DNA of 19,786 nucleotides, from NCBI GenBank assembly GCA_003219345.1, contig QHOP01000389.1:1-19786 (forward strand), given 5' to 3'. This stretch comes from Verrucomicrobiota bacterium (GTDB lineage: Bacteria; Verrucomicrobiota; Verrucomicrobiia; Limisphaerales; AV2). Position 1 is the first letter of the stretch; every line of letters begins with the position of its first letter. This document shows, one piece after another, positions 1 through 7,521 of the stretch. Under the pieces are notes generated by a model. That model did not search any database. It saw only the letters and a list, made by a program, of their open reading frames with translations, and was not told the DNA's origin. The position numbers and the translations under genes were made by a program.

Positions 1-27
1 AAACCCGGAACCGTTGCCGGTTCCGGG
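1..27 (-). terminator. Rho-independent terminator-like hairpin at window edge
   Basis: A perfect 10-bp inverted repeat (arms 4-13 and 18-27, loop TTGC) is G+C rich. Read on the minus strand, it is followed by TTT at positions 3-1, where the window ends. It lies 57 nt past the stop of the minus-strand heptad-repeat gene, so it most likely ends that transcript. The length of the T-tract cannot be seen because the window stops. On the plus strand the hairpin has no T-run. Confidence 0.6.
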
Positions 28-84
28 CTCCCACGTCTTCGATGGCGTCAAGTTTGGGGGAACGCCCTCGAATCCACGCCCCGT

Positions 85-750
85 TTAGTTTGCACCCGCA
101 GGAGTTTGCGTCTGCTTGTCCTTGTTTAAGTCCTTCACGTCCTCTTTGAGGTCTTTCTTGTCCGACCGGATGTCCCGGTTGTCGCGGCGAATGTCGCGGC
201 GATCGCGCCGGATGTCCCGCCGATCCTGGCGCAAGTCCTGTCCGTCCTTGCCCACCTCCTTCACGTCATTGCGAACGTCGCGGTGATCCGAGCGAACATC
301 CTGCTTGTCCTGGCGCAGGCCTTTGACGTCGCTCCGAACGTCCGCGCGGTCGGATTTGATTTCGGCACGTTCCTTCTGCGCCCCGGCGACATCGCCGTTC
401 TTGAGGTCCTGGCGCAATTCCTGCCGGTCTCCCCGCAGCTCTTTGCCGTCTTTACGAAGATCGGCGCGGTCGCTGCGCACGTCCGCACGGTCTTTGCGGA
501 GGTCCTGCCGGTCGCTGCGAGCATTCTTCACATCGCTTTTTATGTCCTGCCGGTCGGATTGAGCGTCGGCCTTGTCTTTTCGGAGGTCTTTCACATCCTG
601 GTTGCGATCAGCGCGGTCTTCGCGCAGGTCGCGGCGGTCCCGGCGGATATCATGGCGGTCCCGGCGGCTCGGAGCGTCAGCGGCATTGCTGGTTGCGCTC
701 AAACCGACAATCCCTGCGCAGACCAGAGCGAGTGCAGATAAGATCCTCAT
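85..750 (-). CDS. Secreted, highly charged heptad-repeat protein (hypothetical)
   Basis: Function is not recognised. From the ATG at 750 it encodes 221 residues. An upstream ATG at 759 is also possible, but a GGAAG ribosome site ends about 10 nt before 750, and only 1 nt before 759. The N-terminus (MRILSALALVCAG...ATSNA-AD) is a clear signal peptide with an expected cut after SNA, so the protein should be exported. Nearly all of the rest is about 23 seven-residue repeats of the form [KR]-x-D-x-x-[DE]-[LIVA], such as RSDRADL and RRDRRDI. A short non-repeat linker (GDVAGAQKER) interrupts them in the middle. Each heptad has only one hydrophobic residue, so this is not a standard two-position coiled coil. 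It may be a long charged helix or a disordered polyampholyte. The tail is KQTQTPAGAN. It appears monocistronic, with a hairpin terminator downstream. Confidence 0.75.
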   Translation of the reverse strand: MRILSALALVCAGIVGLSATSNAADAPSRRDRHDIRRDRRDLREDRADRNQDVKDLRKDKADAQSDRQDIKSDVKNARSDRQDLRKDRADVRSDRADLRKDGKELRGDRQELRQDLKNGDVAGAQKERAEIKSDRADVRSDVKGLRQDKQDVRSDHRDVRNDVKEVGKDGQDLRQDRRDIRRDRRDIRRDNRDIRSDKKDLKEDVKDLNKDKQTQTPAGAN

Positions 751-788
751 AAATGACATTCTTCCGATCAAATTTTGTTTTGTTTCGA

Positions 789-811
789 CTGCGGGGAACC
801 ATTCTCCGCAG
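789..811. other. Hairpin in the 5' leader of the heptad-repeat gene
   Basis: The 23 nt fold into a 10-bp stem with a 3-nt loop. Read as the plus strand one pair is G-T. Read as the minus-strand transcript that pair becomes an A-C mismatch. The hairpin lies about 40 nt upstream of the ATG at 750. It could affect translation or mRNA stability, or it could be chance. There is no adjacent T-run on either strand. Confidence 0.3.
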
Positions 812-1002
812 TCCTGAAGCCACAGACGAGCGCTTCGCAAAAAGGTTATAGCTGGAAGCGGGCCAGAGAGCGGAGGAGCGCCAAATCTCATCTTGAGTCA
901 GGGGCACCAAAGGGAGAACAGCTGTTTAGCGTGGCGAGTCCGCGCGGCAGGTCCAATCTATCAGTATCTATCGTTGCAAGTCGCGCAAAGTTTGCGGCAG
1001 GC

Positions 1003-1088
1003 GTAGTGGCACGGGCGTCTCGTGTGTTCCAGCAAGATTCCATGGCGCCAAAACCGGAAACTCACGGGCGAGACGCCCGTGCCACTAC
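1003..1088. repeat. Dispersed inverted repeat (GGCACGGGCGTCTCG type)
   Basis: Perfect 20-nt inverted arms at 1003-1022 and 1069-1088 flank a 46-nt centre. The right arm also overlaps a small perfect hairpin (ACGGGCG-AGA-CGCCCGT, 1064-1080). I recall the core GGCACGGGCGTCTCG as a frequent intergenic element in Verrucomicrobia, but only one copy is visible here. It starts 75 nt past the dehydrogenase stop at 1163, so it could act as a terminator or RNA-stabilising structure for that gene. It has no transposase, so it resembles a MITE or REP-like element. Confidence 0.7.
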
Positions 1089-1122
1089 TTTGGTTGCGGC
1101 ACCAGCCGCGCTGCGCTGTATC

Positions 1123-1139
1123 GCGGGTTTCCAACCCGC
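1123..1139. repeat. Short hairpin repeat (GCGGGTT-TCC-AACCCGC)
   Basis: A perfect 7-bp stem with a 3-nt loop lies between the larger inverted repeat and the dehydrogenase stop at 1163. The motif GCGGGTTNNNAACCCGC is a second short palindrome that I associate with verrucomicrobial intergenic DNA. Together with 1003-1088 it makes a composite of two repeat types. Confidence 0.5.
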
Positions 1140-1162
1140 AGTCGCTTCGCCGCCTCCAAAAC

Positions 1163-4100
1163 TCACGCCCCACTCCCCTTTCGCAACGCGGCCGATTTGC
1201 CATCGCTGGCCGAAGAGCGGGCGGACTTCTTCGCCGGCATGTCTTCGCCGGTGAGTTCCTTCCAAAGTTGCGGTGTCATCGGCCGGTTGTCGCCGGGCGG
1301 ATTGAGCAGATACCAGATCATGTTCCGGAAGTCGGCGTCGGACATCTGCTCCAGGCCTTCGGGCATCAGGCTCAAGGCGCTCGTGCGAATGCCCGGTTTG
1401 CCGTTGACAACGGCGATGTCGCTCCGCGCGATGATATTTTCAGTGGGACCGGAGGCAAGGAGCTTCAATCGGGTGGGCGTGTCTTCAACGATCCGCCCAT
1501 TGAGCGTACGACCGTCTTTCAGCTCGACTTCAGTGTTCTCGAAACCGTTTCCGATGACTTCGTTCGGGTCGATGATGTTATGCAGCAGGGCCTCAAGCGT
1601 GCTGCGGCCCACGCCGGTGAGGTCGGGACCGACGTCCGCGCCTTCGCCGTAAAGCTTGTGGCAAACGAAGCAGGCGCGCTTGGCCACTTCGTAGCCCGCT
1701 TTGATGTCCGGCTCGCCGTTCAACACCGCTTTGCGCTTCTCGGCAATGAGTTTGAGCTTGTCCTCGCCGGTGGCGCGGTAACGGCCTAGAACGCGATTGG
1801 CGTGGTCAACCACGGAGTTGTCTGAACTCTTTGCCAGCGCGCGACGGGCGGTGGCAGAGAAGTCCTGCGGATCGACAGTCCTTTTGTCCACACCGGCGAG
1901 CAACGCGCGACACCACTTGCTGCGCGTGACGAGAACATCGGCAGCGGCGCGGCGCGTGGGCAGCGTAAATTTCTTCCAAGCCTCAACCACCGAGGAAGCG
2001 ATTTCGTCTCCGTCAAAGGCGCTCAGCGCTCGGACGGTTTCAACATAGAGCTGCTGTGCCTGGTCGGATGGCCCCCTCACCTCGGCCCGCTCCCCCGCGG
2101 GAGAGACGCCGGCCTTGCCTCCCTCCCCCCTCGGAGGGGAGAGGGCCGGGGTGAGGGGCCTCTTCAACAACTTCAACAGCTCCGCCTTGGCCGCCTCGTC
2201 CTTCGTCTCGCGCGCCGCCTGAATGCCTTTCAGACGGTCTTCGACGCTCGCCCTCGCGTCGTTGATCTTCGCGATGAGCGCGCGGCTCGCGCTGGTGTCG
2301 CCCAGCAACGTGGCGAGCCGGCGGGCTTTGTCGGCCAGCGCGGGGTTTGTCGTGAGCTTGGCGAAGATCTGTTCGAGCGGAATGCTCGGCGGCGCGCCTT
2401 TGCTTTTGAAAGCGTCGATCAGGCCATCGAGCGCGGCGTCGGCCAGCGTGGTCTTGGCCGCAATGGTACCGAGGAATTCCATCGCGGCGTTCAAATGTTT
2501 CTCGCGGGCGCCGCCGTCCGTGAGGTCGCAGATGCGGCGCATCACGCGGTGGAGGCAGTAAGCGCTCACAGAGTTTTCGTGCGCGCTGACGAGCGGGAAG
2601 AACGGCTTCGGGTCTTGCGCCACCAGCGGCTCCATCGCCATCCAGACGATGTGCGGATAATAGAAGTCGCCGTCCACGCTTGGGCGGGAGAGGAGTTGTT
2701 TGAAGTGAGGGGAAAGATCGACCGGCGTGACGACAGCCGGTGCAGTGTCCACCGTGAGGGAACCGGAAACAAACATGCGCAGTGCTGTGGCCACCGCAGC
2801 ACAAACCACACTATTGCCGTCGCCAGCCAGATATCCCAAACGATCAACGGCGGCTTCGCAGTGGACGGAGGTTGTGCCGCGCTCTCCGTCGAGGCGCGCC
2901 ACCCATGCAAGCACCGTGGGATCTTGGGACGCGGAAGAGTATTCGAGCACAAACTCATCCAGCAGATCAGAGCTGTGCAGCGCCCACAACGCGGAAAGCT
3001 CAGATGAAGTACTCCTGCTGGTAATGTAAAGGCTTTTCAAGTCAGCTTTCGTGTTTGCCTCGCGACGTTCGGATAATAAGCGCTGGGCCGTCCTGCGTTG
3101 CCAAATGTCGGAGGCTTCCAATAGTTTTACCAACTTACCGCTCTTGAGCTTTTTGAGATTCATCTTTTTGTCCGGCCTGCTCGGCACCGGTTTGCCCGGC
3201 GTGTCGCCCGTCCACACCACACGCCAGATGCGGCCCAGCTCGCGGTCCACGCCGTCGGGGTCAGCCTGGGCGTTCTGATAGCACGGATATTTGTCGGACC
3301 AGTCGGCAATCCACATCGCGCCGTCGGGACCAGTTTGCACACTCACGGGCCGGAACCAGTGATCGTCGCACACGAGGAAGTTGCCTGCGCCCACTTCCCA
3401 GGGTTCTTTGTCCGGGCCGAGGAGTTTGGATTCCTTCTCCGCCTTGTAAGTCGAGCCGACGGGCGTGAGGCGGTCGCAGTTGATGGCGCTTTGATGGATG
3501 TTGCCGAGGAACACCAGCCCGCGCCATTCGGCCGGCCATTGGTCACCCTGATAGATGCATATACCCGAATGCGCCGCGCGGTAATGGCGCCAGTCCACGA
3601 TGGCGGGCAGGCCCTTGCTCGGCAGGTCGCCGACGTAGCCGTACGGATTCGCCCAGGTGCCGCCCTGGCGATTGTATTGACCGCCCGGCGCCATGTGGAA
3701 GAGGTGATGAATCACGCACGCGCTTACGAACGCGTCGCCGCGCTCGTTCCAATCCACACCCCACGGATTACTTGTGCCATCAGCGAACACCTCGAATTTT
3801 TTCGTGCGCGGATGATAGCGGGCGAGGGCGGCATCCACCTGCACGCCGAAACCGTCGAGGTCGTTCGGGTCGCGCACTTTCGAGTGAGTAAACACGCCGT
3901 GTGTCATGTAGAGCCAGCCGTCCGGTCCCCAGGCGAATCCGTTGAGCAGTTCGTGCCGGTCTTCCATGCCAAAGCCGGTCTTGAGCACCGTGGTCTTGTC
4001 GGCCTTGTCGTCGCCGTTGGTATCTTCGAGGAACAGGAGGTCGGGCGCGACGCCGAGATAGACGCCGCCGTTGCCGAGCGCGAGTCCGGTCGCAAGCGAG

Positions 4101-4516
4101 TAACCGTCGGCGAACACAGTGACTTTGTCCGCTTTGCCATCGGCGTCGGTGTCTTCGAGAATTTTGATGCGGTCGCGGCCTTTCTGCCCTTTGGGGGCAC
4201 CTTTCGGATATTCGTAGAGCTCCAACACCCACAAGCGCCCGCGTTCGTCCCAGGTCATCGCCACGGGATTGACCACTTCCGGCTCGCTCGCGAAGAGGCG
4301 CACTTCAAAACCTTTCGGGACTTTGAACTTCTTCTGAGTCTCCTCAGGCGCCAGTGGCGGGCTGTCCGCGGGGGCGTAAGCGCCGGAGAGCTGTTTGCCG
4401 GGCGGATTGTTTTTGTAGATCGGGAAATTGTAAACCTTGCCGGAACGCTCGGTGGCACTCACCGGGCCAACGCAGGAAAGACCGAGAAAAGCGGCCGCGA
4501 TCAAGACAAATTTCAT
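1163..4516 (-). CDS. PVC-type dehydrogenase / HEAT / heme-binding fusion protein
   Basis: This is a 1117-residue exported protein, probably a periplasmic sugar or alcohol oxidoreductase that passes electrons to a c-type heme. The substrate is unknown. Residues 1-21 are a signal peptide (cut expected after PVSA). Residues about 60-440 form the 'putative membrane-bound dehydrogenase' beta-propeller domain (GFEVRLFASEPEVVNP, and DTDADGKADK and DTNGDDKADK loops). About 460-900 is HEAT-like helical repeat. The C-terminal 'putative heme-binding' domain has CFVCH at 949-953 and a likely axial Met1051 in LMPEGLEQM. Residues about 786-816 (PLTPALSPPRGEGG and what follows) are encoded by a dispersed palindromic repeat and look foreign to the family. 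A pseudopilin gene lies 99 nt upstream in the same direction. The ATG at 4516 is set by the signal peptide. No strong ribosome site precedes it. Family assignment is firm. Confidence 0.88.
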   Translation of the reverse strand: MKFVLIAAAFLGLSCVGPVSATERSGKVYNFPIYKNNPPGKQLSGAYAPADSPPLAPEETQKKFKVPKGFEVRLFASEPEVVNPVAMTWDERGRLWVLELYEYPKGAPKGQKGRDRIKILEDTDADGKADKVTVFADGYSLATGLALGNGGVYLGVAPDLLFLEDTNGDDKADKTTVLKTGFGMEDRHELLNGFAWGPDGWLYMTHGVFTHSKVRDPNDLDGFGVQVDAALARYHPRTKKFEVFADGTSNPWGVDWNERGDAFVSACVIHHLFHMAPGGQYNRQGGTWANPYGYVGDLPSKGLPAIVDWRHYRAAHSGICIYQGDQWPAEWRGLVFLGNIHQSAINCDRLTPVGSTYKAEKESKLLGPDKEPWEVGAGNFLVCDDHWFRPVSVQTGPDGAMWIADWSDKYPCYQNAQADPDGVDRELGRIWRVVWTGDTPGKPVPSRPDKKMNLKKLKSGKLVKLLEASDIWQRRTAQRLLSERREANTKADLKSLYITSRSTSSELSALWALHSSDLLDEFVLEYSSASQDPTVLAWVARLDGERGTTSVHCEAAVDRLGYLAGDGNSVVCAAVATALRMFVSGSLTVDTAPAVVTPVDLSPHFKQLLSRPSVDGDFYYPHIVWMAMEPLVAQDPKPFFPLVSAHENSVSAYCLHRVMRRICDLTDGGAREKHLNAAMEFLGTIAAKTTLADAALDGLIDAFKSKGAPPSIPLEQIFAKLTTNPALADKARRLATLLGDTSASRALIAKINDARASVEDRLKGIQAARETKDEAAKAELLKLLKRPLTPALSPPRGEGGKAGVSPAGERAEVRGPSDQAQQLYVETVRALSAFDGDEIASSVVEAWKKFTLPTRRAAADVLVTRSKWCRALLAGVDKRTVDPQDFSATARRALAKSSDNSVVDHANRVLGRYRATGEDKLKLIAEKRKAVLNGEPDIKAGYEVAKRACFVCHKLYGEGADVGPDLTGVGRSTLEALLHNIIDPNEVIGNGFENTEVELKDGRTLNGRIVEDTPTRLKLLASGPTENIIARSDIAVVNGKPGIRTSALSLMPEGLEQMSDADFRNMIWYLLNPPGDNRPMTPQLWKELTGEDMPAKKSARSSASDGKSAALRKGSGA
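2070..2160. repeat. Dispersed palindromic repeat inside a coding sequence
   Basis: This 91-nt imperfect inverted repeat begins GGCCCCCTCACC and ends GGTGAGGGGCC. Inner blocks CGGCCCGCTCCCC and GGGGAGAGGGCCG also pair, with small bulges. It resembles the intergenic 'CTCACCCCGGCCCTCTCCCC' repeat seen in many bacterial genomes. Here it is translated as residues about 786-816 of the dehydrogenase fusion. It keeps the frame and adds no stop, so the host gene stays open. Confidence 0.75.
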
Positions 4517-4615
4517 AGCGTGGAATGATCAGGATGGAATTCGTCAGGTCAAACTCTAAAGGGTTGCGGAAGAAAATTGCCGGAAACCCGGAGTCGAGGT
4601 AGGCCACTCGCAGGG

Positions 4616-5380
4616 TCAAAAACAAAAGACCGGCGGGCCGCCGATGCTCAAAGTGGGAGTGCGATTGGTCATTTGATTGAAGCTGCGCCAAATAACGTGG
4701 CCGTCGAGAAACAGGAGGTTGCCGCCGGCCGCCCGATTTCCATCCAGGTGGCTCGTGCGGTGATAGGCCACCCGGCCGCGGTCATCGGTCCAGCCGCCCT
4801 GGATTCGGGTGAAGTTGTTCGTCCGGTCCTGATAGATAGTCGCATCAATGACCACTTCGCTTTCAGCGGGCGCGTTGGTGGACTTGCCCAGAACGGAAGT
4901 GCGGGCGTATCTGTCCAGCACGCCGCCAAAGCCTTTGAACAACCAGCCGTAACCGGTGACGTGATATTTGTAATTGCGGCTCCAGAAATCCCAGAGTTTG
5001 TCGTTGTCCTGCAGCGCGCCGGAGGGGCAATACAGGACGTGCCGTTGCATGCCCGTGTTCAGGAACGCGTTCGCCACGCCGTTCGGCATGTCCCAGGCCC
5101 AATAGCTTGGGCCGGCGTCCGGATTGGAATTGGGAATGTAAGGGGCCTTGGTGAGGTCCGGCAGGTTGTCGCGGTTGTCGTGGGCATACATCATCATCGC
5201 GAGGCCAATCTGGCGGAGGTTGCTTTTGCACCTGGCGCGCAGGCCCGCTTCCTTCGCCTTGGAAAGAGCCGGGAGAAGCAAGGCCGCGAGGATGGAGATG
5301 ATGGCGATGACGACCAGGAGTTCGATCAATGTAAACGCCGGGAACAGTTTGAGGACCTGCTTGCTCTTCATAGAATCCAT
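4616..5380 (-). CDS. Type IV pilin-like / pseudopilin (prepilin N-methylation domain)
   Basis: A 254-residue protein with a class III prepilin signal: a basic leader, then FTLIELLVVIAIISI at about 16-30. The conserved Glu5 of the mature protein follows the expected prepilin peptidase cut before F. The rest is a globular domain of the type common in Verrucomicrobia and Planctomycetes, where many copies exist and substrates are unknown. Near the C-terminus is a form of the H-x9-DG signature in which H and DG are 14 residues apart (HLDGNRAAGGNLLFLDGH). The start may be ATG 5380 or 5371, since neither has a strong ribosome site. It is divergent from another pseudopilin gene at 5625 and lies 99 nt upstream of the dehydrogenase fusion, with which it could be co-transcribed. 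Confidence 0.85.
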   Translation of the reverse strand: MDSMKSKQVLKLFPAFTLIELLVVIAIISILAALLLPALSKAKEAGLRARCKSNLRQIGLAMMMYAHDNRDNLPDLTKAPYIPNSNPDAGPSYWAWDMPNGVANAFLNTGMQRHVLYCPSGALQDNDKLWDFWSRNYKYHVTGYGWLFKGFGGVLDRYARTSVLGKSTNAPAESEVVIDATIYQDRTNNFTRIQGGWTDDRGRVAYHRTSHLDGNRAAGGNLLFLDGHVIWRSFNQMTNRTPTLSIGGPPVFCF

Positions 5381-5555
5381 GTCGTCGTGGATAGAATTTT
5401 AAGCGATACCAGACATTCTCCGTTCCGGCGCCAATTGTAAAACAATAATTCGGTTGCCTTCCGTTGCGAAAAGTGGCGGTGGCTTGAGAGGACACGCGGA
5501 CTCTCAAACGGGACCTGTGCATGCAAACGCACAGATGGACACCCGTTACGGATGA

Positions 5556-5583
5556 TTGACACGCCCGAAGGAACAGCTATTCT
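5556..5583 (+). promoter_or_regulatory. Sigma70-like promoter of the plus-strand pseudopilin
   Basis: TTGACA at 5556-5561, a 16-nt spacer and TATTCT at 5578-5583. The start codon at 5625 follows about 40 nt later, and an AAGGA ribosome site lies at 5613-5617 (7 nt from ATG). The -35 is a perfect consensus and the -10 matches at four of six positions. Confidence 0.5.
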
Positions 5584-5624
5584 TCAGAACGTAGCCCGAA
5601 ATCCTATTCCGAAAGGACCTGTTT

Positions 5625-6437
5625 ATGTCGGCGTCAACTGCGACAACTGTTCTGACTGGCGACAGGCGCTCAGCTCGTCGCGCCGCCTTTACTCTGATTG
5701 AACTGCTGGTGGTCATCGCCATCATCGCGATACTCGCCGGCCTGTTATTGCCCGCATTGGCGAAAGCCAAGGCAAAGGCCAGCCAAATCAGTTGTGTGAA
5801 CAATCTCCGGCAATTGACTCTCGGGGCAATCCTTTACAGCGTCGATTTCAATGACAGGATACTGGCCAACCTGCTGGGTAACACCAACGCGTGGATCGGC
5901 GGAGAGGTCTCTTCGTTGCCAGGCGCAACGAACATAGCTGATATTCGCAATGGGCGTCTGTTTCCTTACAGTCCGTCGGAGCAGATTTATCGATGTCCCA
6001 GCGACAAATTGGCCTTTAAGGTAGGAGGCAAGAGCGTGATACGCGTTCGCAGTGTGTCGCTCAACGGAATGATGGGAGAGAATACCGATTGGGTGCCAGC
6101 TTCCGTGCATCCGGGCATTCCGGAGAACAGGAAGTTCTCGGACATAAAAGATCCGGGTTCCTCTCAGGCCAACTTTTTTGTGGACGAGAATGCCGACAGT
6201 ATTGACGACGGATACTTCGCAGTTGATTCGTGGCAATCCACCTATTGGCGCAATACGATCGCCAGCCGCCACGGCAACGGAGGTCTGCTCTCCTTTGCCG
6301 ACGGCCACGCGGAACTGTGGCGATGGCTTGAAGCAAAGACCCGGTTGCTGAAAGGACTGAACGCCGCGACGACTCCGAACGACAGAGATCTCAGGCGTCT
6401 CAAAGAAGCAACTTACCCGGCCGGCAAGTTTAAGTAA
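5625..6437 (+). CDS. Type IV pilin-like / pseudopilin with H-x9-DG motif
   Basis: A 270-residue prepilin-like protein. The leader MSASTATTVLTGDRRSARRA is cut before FTLIELLVVIAIIAI, so the mature protein begins with the hydrophobic helix used for assembly or membrane anchoring. The globular part has Cys pairs typical of the family and an exact H-x9-DG signature (HGNGGLLSFADGH). Similar proteins occur in dozens of copies per genome in this phylum, and individual roles are mostly unknown. ATG 5625 has a clear AAGGA site 7 nt upstream and a promoter at 5556. It is divergent from the pseudopilin at 4616-5380 and may share a control region with it. Confidence 0.87.
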   Translation: MSASTATTVLTGDRRSARRAAFTLIELLVVIAIIAILAGLLLPALAKAKAKASQISCVNNLRQLTLGAILYSVDFNDRILANLLGNTNAWIGGEVSSLPGATNIADIRNGRLFPYSPSEQIYRCPSDKLAFKVGGKSVIRVRSVSLNGMMGENTDWVPASVHPGIPENRKFSDIKDPGSSQANFFVDENADSIDDGYFAVDSWQSTYWRNTIASRHGNGGLLSFADGHAELWRWLEAKTRLLKGLNAATTPNDRDLRRLKEATYPAGKFK

Positions 6438-6578
6438 CATCAGTTGCTCATCGGATTGTTTGCCGTAGTCCGTTGGGCGCGGATAGCAAAGTTCCCGGAG
6501 GATCCAACCGCAATTTCTTCGGGAGCCCACCTTCAAGTAACAACCGACAAGCCGCGAGCGGGTTTGACGCAAAAGATT

Positions 6579-6606
6579 TTGACAGTTTCCTTCATTCGTC
6601 TAGCCT
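6579..6606 (+). promoter_or_regulatory. Possible promoter of the epimerase-led cluster
   Basis: TTGACA at 6579-6584, a 16-nt spacer and TAGCCT at 6601-6606, placed 15 nt before the ATG at 6622. The -35 is perfect but the -10 is weak (TAnnnT). The 16-nt spacing matches the promoter at 5556. It would drive the plus-strand sugar cluster with a very short leader. Confidence 0.35.
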
Positions 6607-6621
6607 GTCGGAAAACCCATT

Positions 6622-7467
6622 ATGAGATTCGGCATCAATACTTTTTTGTTCACTTCCCCCTTCACCAACGAGAGCACGAAGCTCTTCAAGACGTTTAAAA
6701 AATGGGGCTTCGCGACCGTCGAAATTCCCATCGAGGACCCGTCGCATATCGATCCGGGTTTCGTGAAGCAGGAACTGGACAGCCACGGACTGGTTTGCGG
6801 ATCGGCTTGCGCCTGCATGGGACCGGGCCGGGACTTGCGCGGCACGCCCGAAGAACAGAAAACGACGATGGATTATTGCAAAACGCTGCTTGACCAGATG
6901 GTGGTGCTCGATTGCCCGTCGCTGATCGGACCCGTGTACAGCGTCGTGGGCAAGGCCGACGCGGTGGAGCCGGCGAAGCAAAAAGAGGAGTGGGCGCTGG
7001 TGGTAACGAATCTCAAACAACTGGCCAACTATGCCGAGGACCGGGGACGCCAAATCTGCATTGAGCCGCTCAACCGTTTCGAGACCGACTTTCTCAACAC
7101 CTGCAACCAGGGCCTCAAGCTCATCAAGGACGTCGGTTCCAAGGCGCTCAAGCTGCACCTCGACACGTTCCACATGAACATCGAGGAGAAATTCCAGGGG
7201 CCCGCGATCCGCAAGGCGGGCAAACTGCTCGGCCATTTCCACGCCTGCGGCAGCGACCGCGGCACGCCCGGCAACGATCACATTGACTGGAAGTCGATCG
7301 CTTCGGCGCTCAAGGCGATCAAGTACAGCGGCGACGTGGTGATCGAATCGTTCACCACCGATGTGAAAGTCATCGCCCGCGCGGCGGCGATCTGGCGCCG
7401 CATCGAGCCGACCCGCGACGAGATCGCGGTGAAAGGGCTGAAGTTCCTCAAGCGCGCTTTGAAGTAA
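6622..7467 (+). CDS. Sugar isomerase/epimerase, D-tagatose/D-psicose 3-epimerase family
   Basis: A 281-residue cytoplasmic TIM-barrel protein with no signal peptide. The family epimerises ketoses at C3 using a divalent metal. All expected active-site residues are present: metal ligands E148 (CIEPL), D181 (HLDTFH), H207 (GHFHACG) and E242 (IESF), plus E154, H184 and R213 (SDRG). The spacings 33, 26 and 35 equal those of Agrobacterium D-psicose 3-epimerase (E152, D185, H211, E246) as I recall them. Length is also typical. The exact sugar cannot be read from sequence, and related hydroxypyruvate isomerases or 3-keto-sugar enzymes share the fold. It is first in a plus-strand run with DUF1080, ThuA and dehydrogenase genes, which suggests a sugar-processing role. 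Confidence 0.88.
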   Translation: MRFGINTFLFTSPFTNESTKLFKTFKKWGFATVEIPIEDPSHIDPGFVKQELDSHGLVCGSACACMGPGRDLRGTPEEQKTTMDYCKTLLDQMVVLDCPSLIGPVYSVVGKADAVEPAKQKEEWALVVTNLKQLANYAEDRGRQICIEPLNRFETDFLNTCNQGLKLIKDVGSKALKLHLDTFHMNIEEKFQGPAIRKAGKLLGHFHACGSDRGTPGNDHIDWKSIASALKAIKYSGDVVIESFTTDVKVIARAAAIWRRIEPTRDEIAVKGLKFLKRALK

Positions 7468-7521
7468 ATCCGCGCTGTTACGAATTCCGAATAACGAATG
7501 CCGATTAAATCCGATAACTTT

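Larger units (their letters stand above)
751..1162. other. Non-coding region between heptad-repeat gene and dehydrogenase
   Basis: About 410 nt without a credible gene. It holds the 5' leader of the heptad-repeat gene, including a hairpin at 789-811, and a composite of two inverted repeats at 1003-1139 just beyond the dehydrogenase stop. I could not find a convincing -35/-10 pair for the heptad-repeat gene. Short open frames across 1022-1265 are repeat-derived and have no family features. Confidence 0.6.

Noticed and set aside
100..680. CRISPR-like or tandem DNA array
   Set aside because: The periodicity is 21 nt and follows codons of a heptad protein. There are no unique spacers or constant repeat units.
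283..741. Long plus-strand open frames opposite the heptad-repeat gene
   Set aside because: They are complements of the 21-nt coding repeat and have no start signal or family features. The minus-strand frame has a signal peptide and regular heptads.
1022..1789. Plus-strand frame of 255 codons with GETPVPL-type peptide
   Set aside because: The first part is translated inverted repeat and the rest is antisense to the dehydrogenase heme domain.
3335..4528. 397-codon plus-strand open frame
   Set aside because: Antisense shadow of the dehydrogenase propeller, a product of high G+C third positions. It has no recognisable domain.
6405..6440. Terminator at the end of the plus-strand pseudopilin
   Set aside because: ACTTACCCGGCCGGCAAGT is only an imperfect palindrome inside the last codons, with no T-run after it.
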